Below are positions 1-7,867 of a DNA stretch of 12,636 nt, in pieces. The notes beneath the pieces were generated by a model. That model was given only the letters and a program-made list of their open reading frames with translations, was not told the origin of the DNA and made no database searches. Both the position numbers and the translations under genes were made by a program. Position 1 is the stretch's first letter. Each line of letters starts with the position of its first letter. The stretch lies in contig PIVQ01000136.1 in assembly GCA_003354055.1 (NCBI GenBank), forward strand, positions 1 through 12,636, in the 5' to 3' direction. The stretch is from Desulfobacteraceae bacterium. GTDB lineage: Bacteria > Desulfobacterota > Desulfobacteria > Desulfobacterales > Desulfobacteraceae.

Positions 1-389
1 AGCTTGTCCTTTTCAACCACGGGAATCCCTGAGATCCTGTATTTGGCCATGATCTGAAGAACTTCGGAAATGGTGGCATCCGGATGAACCGTGACAGGAT
101 CCACAATCATTCCGCTTTCGCTCTTTTTAACCCGGTCCACCTCGACACACTGCTCTTCAATGCTAAGATTTCGATGGATAAATCCCATACCACCCGCGCG
201 GGCCATGCTGATAGCGGTGAGCGCTTCGGTCACCGTATCCATAGCAGCACTGACAATGGGGATATTTAATTCAAGTTCTTTAGTCAGCCGGGTACGTGTT
301 GTAACTTCATCAGGCAGGATGGCGGAATAATCTGGAACAAGAAGGACATCATCAAAGGAAAGTCCCTGTTCGGATAATACGTTGGACAT
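1..389 (-). CDS. guaB: IMP dehydrogenase, N-terminal part (cut by window edge)
   Basis: IMP dehydrogenase oxidises IMP to XMP with NAD+, the committed step of guanine nucleotide synthesis in the cytoplasm. About 129 codons are visible. The N-terminus reads [13 protein letters not shown], followed by the conserved barrel segments [11 protein letters not shown] and [13 protein letters not shown]. The sequence then enters the first CBS domain ([25 protein letters not shown]) before the window ends. The catalytic Cys loop and the C-terminal half lie outside. The ATG at 387-389 has a GGAGG ribosome site about 7 bases upstream (396-400). The 5' region holds a promoter-like pair and a repeated 11-mer. 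Identification is secure because the N-terminal IMPDH signature is nearly textbook. Confidence 0.95.
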   Translation of the reverse strand, partial: MSNVLSEQGLSFDDVLLVPDYSAILPDEVTTRTRLTKELELNIPIVSAAMDTVTEALTAISMARAGGMGFIHRNLSIEEQCVEVDRVKKSESGMIVDPVTVHPDATISEVLQIMAKYRISGIPVVEKDK

Positions 390-417
390 AAAAGCCTCCA
401 GAAAGGAAAAAAGTGTT

Positions 418-446
418 TATTAATACTATTAAGGCCAGCCATTCAA
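418..446 (-). promoter_or_regulatory. guaB: Candidate guaB promoter
   Basis: On the minus strand TTGAAT (441-446) resembles a -35 box. An overlapping TATTAA or TTAATA (418-425) gives a -10-like box with a 15-17 base spacer. It lies about 30-55 bases upstream of the guaB start. The match is moderate, so this is a reasonable guess rather than a firm call. Confidence 0.35.
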
Positions 447-467
447 TAGGGAATTAAAGGCCAGCCA
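431..467. repeat. Two direct copies of AAGGCCAGCCA
   Basis: Identical 11-mers occupy 431-441 and 457-467, 26 bases centre to centre (about 2.5 helical turns). The first lies largely in the spacer of the candidate guaB promoter and the second just upstream of its -35 box. That placement suits a repressor or activator binding site. No known operator is recognised, so the regulatory role is an inference. Confidence 0.45.
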
Positions 468-591
468 AATTTAAAATGCAAACAAAGTATATAAACACGT
501 ACTCTTACCAAATCCGGCTTAATTTTACAAGTTCAAACTCCATTAGACACCATAAAAGTCAGAGAAGCGCTATGAATGAATCCTTAACTTT

Positions 592-1689
592 TCATTGGGT
601 ATCCCGGCTGAGAATATCAAGGATCACAGGTATGGCCGGGGGGATACGTTCGCTGTCTTCCAAAATATTACGGATCATGGTCAGATGGTTTCCCTGAACC
701 CTGGTACACGGTATTTGGTCAAGCGTTGCAGAATCCACTGTGACAAGGCCGTCACCAATGGTTCCTGAAACCTGCGCCATTGCCTCTTCCAGGGCTAAAA
801 CTGCGGGCATTTTTTCCTCAGGAAGACTTTTTTCCAAATTTTTAGTCAGGTTGTGAACATCCCGACCGGACCAGGGTGAGATCATTCCAGCGATCACATG
901 AAGCTCTATATCTGCCGGATGGGAGCGGCTGTTGAGCCGGACCAGAAAATCACTGCCCGGTATCAAATCAATCCCGGCAGCCCCGGCGCCGTCAAGCAAC
1001 CCTTGAAGCCAGTGAGTATCCTGTTGAAAAAAATTCTGAGCCTGGTCTTTTATTTCCATGACAAACCTGAACCTTGCCAGTTCAGATCCATGGTTTGGGG
1101 TGCCCACCATGATCAGGGTTGATACGCTAGGTACCCTGCCCGATGAAGCTGCCCGGGTATAATTTATAGCAGGATCCGTCAGCATCTCTCTGGATACGAG
1201 CCCTCCCATGCTGTGTCCGATAAGTATCAGTCCCTTATTTTTAGTAACTGGATCTTTGATATGTAGGTGATCCTTTGCAATTAAGGATTCAAAAAACAAT
1301 CTTGCCGAAGCTGTTACATTCTGGTCATTGGGATAGGACATAAAAAATACAGGATACCCTTTTGAATTTAAAATGGGTGCCAGATTCAGCCATACCCGGC
1401 CAGGCTCATCCAGTCCATGGATTAGAATAACCGCGGGTTTTGGCAAGTAAGAATGCTTCGTCCCCCACATATCAGGAGCAATATAGCGGGTAAGACCGTA
1501 AAGTTCCCGGACCTTATGATTAGCCGCAGGAAAGGCAGATTTCACCTGTTCATGAATATAGTTCCTGGCACGCCACTCCTCCTGAAGAAAAAACTGTCGT
1601 CCCGCCTGAAACAGGCCCACAACCACAGCCAACAAAACCAGCCATTTCAGCCATTTCAGCCATTTCAGCCATTTTTTAATCATTTTCAT
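592..1689 (-). CDS. Membrane-anchored alpha/beta hydrolase (lipase-like) with (KWL)4 N-terminus
   Basis: A 365-residue serine hydrolase of the lipase/PGAP1-like type. The N-terminus is a Lys/Trp/Leu repeat (residues 6-17) running into a hydrophobic segment (about 18-29), which should anchor it in the inner membrane with the enzyme domain in the periplasm. Oxyanion-type HG is at 91-92, the nucleophile elbow GHSMGG at 158-163 (Ser160), and GTPNHGS at 196-202, typical of lipases. GDGLV (Asp313) and GNH (His335) are the likely acid and base. The substrate is unknown; an ester or lipid is probable. The start at 1689 has only a weak AAGGA about 11 bases upstream, and the ATG two codons later is equally possible. 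It is divergent from another anchored hydrolase, with 147 bases between them. Confidence 0.85.
   Translation of the reverse strand: MKMIKKWLKWLKWLKWLVLLAVVVGLFQAGRQFFLQEEWRARNYIHEQVKSAFPAANHKVRELYGLTRYIAPDMWGTKHSYLPKPAVILIHGLDEPGRVWLNLAPILNSKGYPVFFMSYPNDQNVTASARLFFESLIAKDHLHIKDPVTKNKGLILIGHSMGGLVSREMLTDPAINYTRAASSGRVPSVSTLIMVGTPNHGSELARFRFVMEIKDQAQNFFQQDTHWLQGLLDGAGAAGIDLIPGSDFLVRLNSRSHPADIELHVIAGMISPWSGRDVHNLTKNLEKSLPEEKMPAVLALEEAMAQVSGTIGDGLVTVDSATLDQIPCTRVQGNHLTMIRNILEDSERIPPAIPVILDILSRDTQ
1640..1675 (-). repeat. 9-bp tandem repeat, 4 units, coding KWL x4
   Basis: The plus strand shows four tandem units of AGCCATTTC (the last with T at its final position). On the coding strand these encode Lys-Trp-Leu four times at residues 6-17 of the lipase-like hydrolase. 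The 9-base unit keeps the reading frame whenever copies are gained or lost by slippage. Confidence 0.9.
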
Positions 1690-1739
1690 CTTTTATCAAA
1701 TCCTTAAATTTTCCCCCTGTCATACCATAGAAATATGAT

Positions 1740-1768
1740 TTGTTTCATCCCTAAATATCTGGTATAGC
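1740..1768 (+). promoter_or_regulatory. Candidate promoter of the second hydrolase
   Basis: TTGTTT (1740-1745) and TATAGC (1763-1768) are separated by exactly 17 bases. They lie about 70 bases upstream of the hydrolase start at 1837, in the divergent intergenic region. The -35 matches 3 of 6 consensus bases and the -10 matches 4 of 6. An ATACCA/TGGTAT inverted pair flanks the area (about 1722-1766), which could be an operator or chance. Confidence 0.35.
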
Positions 1769-1836
1769 TGCCTGCAGCGGCGCAAGACTGCTAAACGGTA
1801 AAGTTTCCCAATCATTCAAAGGATTACTCAGGGCCT

Positions 1837-3306
1837 ATGAAAAAAAAACCCCAATGGTTAAAAGCCTGCATTGTATGGCTTGTACTGAGTGCCGTGACCG
1901 CTCTTGGGATACTGGTTGCCGTTGGATTACCCCTTTACCTACACAGCCTTCCGGCTCTTTCCCCATGGCATGCCTGGCACTTCACCCGGGAATTTACAAG
2001 CAGTTCTCCTGTCCGAAGCTTCGATCAATATCTGAATCTGGAAGACGAGTTATTCACTGAGCTTAACCGCCATATTGCCCGGTCAAACCTGCCCCCGGAT
2101 CCCATAAACCGCTTTAACCAGGAAAGTATCTCCTATCCCGGTAGCCCGGATAAAAAAAGCCAAAACTGGAACCGGACCTTTGAATTGATGGTTCCTAAGC
2201 CCCGCGCCGGCGTTTTACTGCTCCACGGCATGTCTGACTCCCCATACTCCCTTCGCAGTATCGGCCTTAAGCTTCAACAAGACCATGTTCAGGTTTTAGG
2301 ACTGCGCCTTCCCGGCCATGGCACGGCACCTTCCGGCCTTGTTCACACAACCTGGCAGGACCTGGCACAGGCTGTGACCTTAGGCCTAACCCATCTGAAT
2401 AACCAAGTTCCCAACCGCCCCCTGTACATCATCGGGTACTCAACAGGCGGAGCACTCGGCATCCACCACCTTTTATCTCGACCTGATCCTGAACTTGCCA
2501 AAAGGGTTAAAGGACTGATTTTAATCTCCCCTGCCCTGGGCGTCAGCCCTCTGGCATCCCTTGCCGTGTGGAAAAAACGGTTCAGCCGTCTGCCCGGATG
2601 TAAAAAACTGGCCTGGGTGGATATCCAGCCCGAGTATAATCCTTATAAGTACAACTCCTTTCCTACAAATGCTGGGGAGCAGGTCTTTCGTCTCACCCGC
2701 GAAATACAAAAAAAGATTTCAGCTTCTACACCGGAACTTCTGACTATTCTGCCTCCGATTCTGACATTTCAGTCCATTGTAGATGCAACAGTCTCCACCA
2801 ACGCAGTTGTGAAGAATCTGTTTGACCGTGTTCCTAAATCGTCTCATGAACTGGTAATTTTTGATATCAACAGACTCTCCGGCCTTACGCCTCTGATTTC
2901 CAAAATTTCTGCAGCCGCTGTTGAAGAATTGATACAAAGGCGTGAACTCCCCTATACCCTTACCATTGTCACCAACAGGACACCTAAGACAAGAAAGATG
3001 GAACTGCGAATCAAGTGGGACAGTGAAAACAGGACCATTCCCCTTGACCTTTCATGGCCACGAGAGATTTATTCCCTCTCCCATGTTGCATTGCCGTTCA
3101 GCGAAACAGACCCTCTGTACGGCCGGTTACAGGTGCAACACGCCGACCGGCAAGTTGATGATCCGACAATTCTCAATCTCGGAGATGTTGTACCCAGAGG
3201 AGAACGGGGAATGCTCAAAATACCGGCTTCAGACCTGTTAAGACTCAAATGGAATCCGTTTTATCCTTATCTGGAGAAGCGAATTCTCAACTTTATACAA
3301 CCCTGA
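1837..3306 (+). CDS. Membrane-anchored alpha/beta hydrolase
   Basis: A 489-residue alpha/beta-fold serine hydrolase. Residues 11-36 form a single N-terminal membrane segment or uncleaved signal anchor. The oxyanion region is LLLHGMSDSPYSL (about 127-139) and LRLPGHGTAPSG (157-167) is the usual cap-entry motif. The nucleophile elbow is GYSTGG (200-205, Ser202). SIVDATV supplies the likely acid Asp316, and SLSHVALPF the likely base His416. The 100-residue gap between acid and His is long, so an inserted region or lid is present. Substrate is not evident; a lysophospholipase- or carboxylesterase-like reaction is possible. The ATG follows a weak AGGG site and is immediately followed by nine A residues. 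It is divergent from the (KWL)4 hydrolase and 35 bases ahead of the nitroreductase. Confidence 0.85.
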   Translation: MKKKPQWLKACIVWLVLSAVTALGILVAVGLPLYLHSLPALSPWHAWHFTREFTSSSPVRSFDQYLNLEDELFTELNRHIARSNLPPDPINRFNQESISYPGSPDKKSQNWNRTFELMVPKPRAGVLLLHGMSDSPYSLRSIGLKLQQDHVQVLGLRLPGHGTAPSGLVHTTWQDLAQAVTLGLTHLNNQVPNRPLYIIGYSTGGALGIHHLLSRPDPELAKRVKGLILISPALGVSPLASLAVWKKRFSRLPGCKKLAWVDIQPEYNPYKYNSFPTNAGEQVFRLTREIQKKISASTPELLTILPPILTFQSIVDATVSTNAVVKNLFDRVPKSSHELVIFDINRLSGLTPLISKISAAAVEELIQRRELPYTLTIVTNRTPKTRKMELRIKWDSENRTIPLDLSWPREIYSLSHVALPFSETDPLYGRLQVQHADRQVDDPTILNLGDVVPRGERGMLKIPASDLLRLKWNPFYPYLEKRILNFIQP

Positions 3307-3341
3307 TGCTAATCTAAAATCAACACAGAAAGGAAAACAAA

Positions 3342-4172
3342 ATGAGTTTACTGACCATAGATGAAACCCTTTGTAAAAAAGACGGTATCTGTGCTGCGGA
3401 ATGCCCAATGGCCATAATCCATTGGCAAAAGGGAGAATTCCCCGCAGCAACAGATAATGCCTCCGGTATGTGCATCAATTGCGGCCATTGCGTCGCAGTC
3501 TGCCCCCATGGTGCCATGACCCATGCAAAGTTAGCCCCTGAAGACTGTCTTGCCATGGATAAGGAATTGGCCTTATCCACCAACCAGACAGAACATTTCC
3601 TAAGATCCAGACGGTCCATTCGAAATTTCAAAGAGACCCCGGTTACCAAGGATACATTATCCGAAATCATCCGCCTGGCATCCTTTGCCCCGTCCGGCCA
3701 TAATATGCAGCCGGTTCACTGGCGGGTACTCAACGGCCAAGAAACGGTCAAAGAGCATACGACAATGGTCATTGACTGGATGAAGCTCACCCTGAAAGAA
3801 AATCCCAAATTTGCTAAAGCCCTTCACTTAGATATGCTCATCGGGGCATGGAAATTCGGCATGGATGTGGTTACCCGAAGCGCCCCCACTCTGATCCTGG
3901 CCCAGGGGCCTGAGGCAAACCCCAGCGCCCCACCGGCCTGTACCATTGCCATGACTTACCTGGATCTGGCTGCCCAGTCCTTTGATGTAGGGACCTGCTG
4001 GTGCGGCTACTTTCTCATGGCGGCATCGGCCCATGCTCCGCTGGCAGAGAAACTGGGGAAAGACAAAGGTCTTAAAACCTATGGTGTTATGATGGCAGGA
4101 TATCCGAAATTCAAATACCATCGTATGCCGCTTCGAAATACTCCCAAAATCACCTGGACCGAAGGGTCCTGA
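3342..4172 (+). CDS. Ferredoxin-nitroreductase fusion protein
   Basis: A 276-residue FMN-dependent nitroreductase with a two-cluster ferredoxin domain at the N-terminus, likely cytoplasmic, passing electrons from its iron-sulfur clusters to flavin. The second cluster motif is classical: Cys44, Cys47, Cys50, Cys54-Pro. The first is Cys11-x5-Cys17-x3-Cys21-Pro with Asp14 where the second Cys normally sits. The nitroreductase domain begins at RRSIRNFK (90-97), the typical FMN phosphate-binding start, followed by APSGHNMQPVHW. Such fusions are common in strict anaerobes; the physiological substrate is generally unknown. The ribosome site AAAGGA lies 8 bases before the ATG. The gap to the upstream hydrolase is short (35 bases), so co-transcription is possible. 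A strong hairpin follows the stop. Confidence 0.92.
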   Translation: MSLLTIDETLCKKDGICAAECPMAIIHWQKGEFPAATDNASGMCINCGHCVAVCPHGAMTHAKLAPEDCLAMDKELALSTNQTEHFLRSRRSIRNFKETPVTKDTLSEIIRLASFAPSGHNMQPVHWRVLNGQETVKEHTTMVIDWMKLTLKENPKFAKALHLDMLIGAWKFGMDVVTRSAPTLILAQGPEANPSAPPACTIAMTYLDLAAQSFDVGTCWCGYFLMAASAHAPLAEKLGKDKGLKTYGVMMAGYPKFKYHRMPLRNTPKITWTEGS

Positions 4173-4196
4173 AGATAGATTCTACTGCACGTTACC

Positions 4197-4228
4197 GCAT
4201 GCCCGGCAATGCCGGGCATGCTTTCATT
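4197..4228 (+). terminator. Hairpin terminator after nitroreductase
   Basis: A perfect 11-bp stem, GCATGCCCGGC (4197-4207) with GCCGGGCATGC (4211-4221), closes over a 3-base loop AAT and is followed by TTTCATT. It sits 25 bases after the nitroreductase stop. The T-run is short, but the stem is strong. It also covers an upstream ATG (4209) that an automatic caller might choose for the phospholipase gene. Confidence 0.7.
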
Positions 4229-4352
4229 CAAAAATCACCTCAAAAACGCTTTTTCCCTTGACACAATCCCTGTATTTGATAGGTGTTTCATAATACCTTC
4301 AGTGTCGTACCAGCAAATAAAAACGAATTCAACAAATCGGAGCTTTATATTC

Positions 4353-5564
4353 ATGTTTCTGAATATCTGTCGGAATAGGATCAGTTATTTTTATCTGATC
4401 AGTATTGTAATATTGGGATTGTTATGGATCGGTATACCTGCCGGGGCGCAGAATTCAGGCCTTTTTATCGTACCGCCCCAAGGCGAGATCGTATCAGGAA
4501 AGGAGACCCTGTTTAATCTTTTTATCCATAATCCCTCCACAACCCCTCTCACCACCAAAGCATACGGCAGGATAATGGTTACCCTGACAACCCCCAACAA
4601 TATCAAGGTGGTTGAAGCCTCTCCGGTAGACGGCACCCCGGATCTTTCCATCACAATTCCGGCCCAGGGGTATGTAAAACAGGAATACATTTTTTTAGTG
4701 CCTGAATCCATGACCGGGAATATCAACTTGTCTCTTAAAGCTTTCGGGGCAGGCCCGGTATTATTCGCCGCCTCTCCCCCACCATTAGAGAAACAGACTG
4801 AACAGATCTCCCTTGGTGAAAAGGAATCTGTTTTCCAGCCTTTTCTTGAAAACCTTTCTGCATATCAGCCCATGTATTTTTTATTTGGTGTGGACCCCGG
4901 AACAGAAAAGAGTAAATTCCAGCTCAGCTTTAAATATAAGCTATTTAACGCGCCCTTTGACAGCCAGATGGTCAATGGTTTTATGGACGGATTTCACCTG
5001 GCCTATACCCAGACTTCCTATTGGGACCTGAAATCGGATTCCAAACCCTTTGATGACACCAGCTATAAACCGGAACTCTTTTACCTGATCCCCAAGATTG
5101 ATCTCAATACGTCATGGATAAAAGCCTTCGGCATCCAGACCGGATTCCAGCACGAATCCAACGGTAAAGACGACCCTGATTCCAGAAGCACCAATTTCGC
5201 CTATATTGAGCCCATCATGGCCTTCCATCTCACCGACAAGTATTTTCTGGCCATTGCTCCCAAGGTCTGGGCTTATGTGGGCAATGACAATGAGACCAAC
5301 CCTGATCTTTATAAGTACCGCGGCTATTTCAACTTCCAGGCAAAGATCGGCAATCCTGAAGGTTTTGTACTGGACACGAATACCCGATGGGCGGAAGAAG
5401 GCCCCAGTTTCCAGACGGACTTAAGCTATCCCCTGACCTCTCTTTTCAGAAACAGACTGAACCTGTATCTTCACCTTCAGTATTTTAACGGATATGCGGA
5501 AAGGCTGGTTGAATACCAGAAAAAAGAAGAGATCCTTAGACTTGGATTTTCTTTAACCCGTTAG
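4353..5564 (+). CDS. pldA: Outer membrane phospholipase A with N-terminal extension
   Basis: Outer-membrane phospholipase A hydrolyses phospholipids in the outer leaflet and is a calcium-dependent 12-strand barrel in E. coli. The C-terminal part carries the family signature: GFQHESNGKDDPDSRSTN (264-281) gives His267, Ser269 and Asn281, the same spacing as E. coli His142, Ser144 and Asn156. The C-terminal strands (YFNGYAERLVEY, ILRLGFSL) also match. I chose the ATG at 4353 (403 residues) because a signal peptide follows at once (about 11-32, cleaved near AGAQ) and GGAG precedes it. The longer ATG at 4209 lies in the terminator loop. Residues 35-150 are an extra beta-rich, Ig-like segment absent from the 289-residue E. 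coli enzyme. A perfect TTGACA (4258-4263) lies upstream, but no good -10 box is at the right distance. Confidence 0.88.
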   Translation: MFLNICRNRISYFYLISIVILGLLWIGIPAGAQNSGLFIVPPQGEIVSGKETLFNLFIHNPSTTPLTTKAYGRIMVTLTTPNNIKVVEASPVDGTPDLSITIPAQGYVKQEYIFLVPESMTGNINLSLKAFGAGPVLFAASPPPLEKQTEQISLGEKESVFQPFLENLSAYQPMYFLFGVDPGTEKSKFQLSFKYKLFNAPFDSQMVNGFMDGFHLAYTQTSYWDLKSDSKPFDDTSYKPELFYLIPKIDLNTSWIKAFGIQTGFQHESNGKDDPDSRSTNFAYIEPIMAFHLTDKYFLAIAPKVWAYVGNDNETNPDLYKYRGYFNFQAKIGNPEGFVLDTNTRWAEEGPSFQTDLSYPLTSLFRNRLNLYLHLQYFNGYAERLVEYQKKEEILRLGFSLTR

Positions 5565-5616
5565 ACTGTGGATCGATTATCAAATATGAAAAACACATAT
5601 ATTTAGGAGACACAAC

Positions 5617-6681
5617 ATGACACGAAAAAAAATTACCGGATTAAACATCAAGCAACGTTGTTTAGGCCTTGGCCTGATTTTGCTTGTCCTTCTTTTTCCC
5701 CTATCTGCCTTTGCTCTGGATCCCATCCCTGAAAAATCGGGTTTCAGCGGCTTTATCAGGCTGGGAGGCGGGGTGATGAAATATAAAAGCAATATGGTGG
5801 CCGGCAATGATTTTTTGGATATCACCGACAGCACCATTACCTCCAATACGGCCGGCCCTGACAGTGACACCCAGGGCATGCCGACCTTTGACGGAAAACT
5901 TGCCTATACCTTTGCCTCCACCCGGACCCAGCTGACTCTGGGTTCCTCGATTGAAGATATTGCAAGGCTTGAAAATGCCCAGCAGCTTGCTGTAAAGCAG
6001 GAACTGCCCGATAAAAGTATAATTTCCCTGGGTGCCCTGTTCACCGGTATCCCTTCGGAAGTATGGAAAGACCCGTACCTGACGAATGCCGAACGGGAAA
6101 AAACAGACCGAGAATCCAAAGGTGCCAAATTTGCCTTTGCTAATATCCTGGGCAGCAAACTGGAATTTGTTTACTCCTATCGTAAGATCGAGATTGATGA
6201 CGAGCAGAGTGGGATTAATGATGGCACACTGACTGCGGCTGAACGTAACATGTTAAGACGAGACGGAAAGAATCAGAAGGCAAGTCTTTTTTACCGGTTT
6301 AATTTCAATAAGACCCACATCCTTGAACCCGGAATCACCTGGTTTGACCAGGACCGTGACGGGGAGGCCTTTTCCAATGACGGGTATGAAGCCCAGCTGA
6401 CCTACCTTTACTTAGGGGATCCCATTACCTTAGTTGCAACCGGTGCACTGGGCAAGGCAGACTTTGAAAAAGAGAATCCCCTCTATAACCAGACCCAGGA
6501 AAATGATCTATATCTTTTAGGGCTCCAGGCCTATTACAAAGATCCGTTTGGATGGAAACCCTTTGAAAGTGCAACGCTGTCCCTTTACTGCGGCATGTCT
6601 TATTTTTATGAAGACGCCAATATCGACTTTTACGATACTGAACTCGGAATGGTTGATGCCGGCATCATGATCCGGTTTTAA
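5617..6681 (+). CDS. Outer membrane beta-barrel protein, DUF2860-like
   Basis: A 354-residue protein with a signal peptide (basic MTRKK, hydrophobic core about 17-29, cleavage after AFA). The mature start is LDPIPEKSGFSGFIRLGGG. Alternating hydrophobic strands with charged turns and a final Phe (GIMIRF) indicate a beta-barrel assembled in the outer membrane by the BAM machinery. The opening SGFSG-x-I-x-LGGG and the later layout recall the DUF2860 family, whose function is unknown to me; this match is from memory and needs a profile search. The ribosome site AGGAG lies 8 bases before the ATG. It sits 52 bases after pldA and is probably co-transcribed with it, so it may be a partner pore or an independent porin-like protein. 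Confidence 0.72.
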   Translation: MTRKKITGLNIKQRCLGLGLILLVLLFPLSAFALDPIPEKSGFSGFIRLGGGVMKYKSNMVAGNDFLDITDSTITSNTAGPDSDTQGMPTFDGKLAYTFASTRTQLTLGSSIEDIARLENAQQLAVKQELPDKSIISLGALFTGIPSEVWKDPYLTNAEREKTDRESKGAKFAFANILGSKLEFVYSYRKIEIDDEQSGINDGTLTAAERNMLRRDGKNQKASLFYRFNFNKTHILEPGITWFDQDRDGEAFSNDGYEAQLTYLYLGDPITLVATGALGKADFEKENPLYNQTQENDLYLLGLQAYYKDPFGWKPFESATLSLYCGMSYFYEDANIDFYDTELGMVDAGIMIRF

Positions 6682-6705
6682 ACGGTTCACACTTATACTT
6701 ACGAC

Positions 6706-7863
6706 TTGAATCAAAATCTTAAAATACTTGTTGCACCGAATGCCTTTAAGGGCAGCCTGACAGCAGATCAGGCTGCCCGGGCCATGACCCAAGGCATCCA
6801 TGAAATCTCCCTTGATATTCAAGTGATCCCCATCCCGGTTTCCGACGGTGGAGACGGTCTTGTCCCCGCCATGGCCAATGCTTTGGGGGGGCAGATACTG
6901 AAGGTTTTCGTCAATGATCCCAGAGAAAGAGCGGTAAAGGCAGACTTCCTGTACAATCATTCCAGATCAACGGCGGTCATAGAAATGGCCCTGGCAAGCG
7001 GCCTTGCCCTTCTGCCCCGTGATCTTCAAGATCCCACCCTCACCACCACCTTTGGCACCGGAGAGTTGATACGGGCAGCCCTGGACAAAGGGGTGACCCA
7101 TATCCTGATGGGTATAGGCGGCTCTGCCACCTGCGATGGCGGCATGGGCGCGGCTGCGGCTCTGGGGTATAGATTTCTGGATAAAAACGGCAGGCCTTTA
7201 CCTCCGATCGGTGCCTCATTAAACCGGGTGGCCGCCATTGACAAGGATGAGGTGGATCCAAGGCTTGCCAAAGTTACCTTTTCAGTTGCCTGTGATGTGA
7301 CCAACCCTCTGACCGGAACCAACGGCGCCTCTTTTATCTTTTCCCCTCAGAAAGGGGCAAATCCGGATCAGGTTCGGGAGCTGGATAAAGGGCTTGCAAC
7401 TCTTGGTCGGATAATCGCCAGGGATTTAGGCATGGATATCACAAAGACTGAGGGCGCAGGCGCTGCCGGCGGACTGGGTGGCGGCATGAAGGCCTTTTTC
7501 AAGGCGCAGCTTCTCCCGGGAATTGATATGGTCCTTGACCTGGTCGACTTTCATACCAAAGTTAAAACTGCAGACCTTGTCCTGACAGCAGAGGGCCGCA
7601 TGGACAGCCAGACCCAATTTAACAAAGCTCCTGCAGGGGTGGCCCGGGCTGCAAAAGCTGCCAATGTACCCTGCTTAGGACTTTGTGGCAGTCAAGGCAA
7701 AAAAATTCATACACTTCACTCACTGGGCATGGATGCCATATTTTCCATCTGCCCTGGCCCCATTTCCCTTGACTCTGCTATGGATGAAGCCTTTGACCTG
7801 TTGGCAGAAGCAACAGAACAGACTGTAAGGGCTTTTTTAACCGGAAGGAAATCAAATAGGTAA
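6706..7863 (+). CDS. Glycerate kinase (GarK/GlxK family), TTG start
   Basis: ATP-dependent glycerate kinase, about 385 residues against 381 for E. coli GlxK. It phosphorylates D-glycerate, to 2-phosphoglycerate in the E. coli relatives, feeding lower glycolysis. Family signatures are all present: KILVAPNAFKGSLTADQAA (6-24), PVSDGGDG (44-51), GIGGSATCDGGMGAA (136-150), GAAGGLGGGMKAF, and TAEGRMDSQT near residue 300. The start must lie just before KILVAPNAFKG, and the only usable codon there is TTG at 6706. No clear ribosome site precedes it. The frame is the same as that of the preceding barrel gene, whose TAA ends 24 bases earlier. A run of seven Gs (6885-6891) lies in the gene. It is followed after 4 bases by phosphofructokinase. 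Confidence 0.92.
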   Translation: MNQNLKILVAPNAFKGSLTADQAARAMTQGIHEISLDIQVIPIPVSDGGDGLVPAMANALGGQILKVFVNDPRERAVKADFLYNHSRSTAVIEMALASGLALLPRDLQDPTLTTTFGTGELIRAALDKGVTHILMGIGGSATCDGGMGAAAALGYRFLDKNGRPLPPIGASLNRVAAIDKDEVDPRLAKVTFSVACDVTNPLTGTNGASFIFSPQKGANPDQVRELDKGLATLGRIIARDLGMDITKTEGAGAAGGLGGGMKAFFKAQLLPGIDMVLDLVDFHTKVKTADLVLTAEGRMDSQTQFNKAPAGVARAAKAANVPCLGLCGSQGKKIHTLHSLGMDAIFSICPGPISLDSAMDEAFDLLAEATEQTVRAFLTGRKSNR

Positions 7864-7867
7864 TCAC

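Noticed and set aside
4209..4352. Longer N-terminus for the phospholipase A gene
   Set aside because: The ATG at 4209 lies in the loop of a strong hairpin, and the 48 extra residues would precede a normal signal peptide.
6885..6891. G7 tract in glycerate kinase as a phase-variation site
   Set aside because: Seven Gs encode conserved Gly-Gly in frame, and nothing else suggests contingency control; the tract is too short to claim it.
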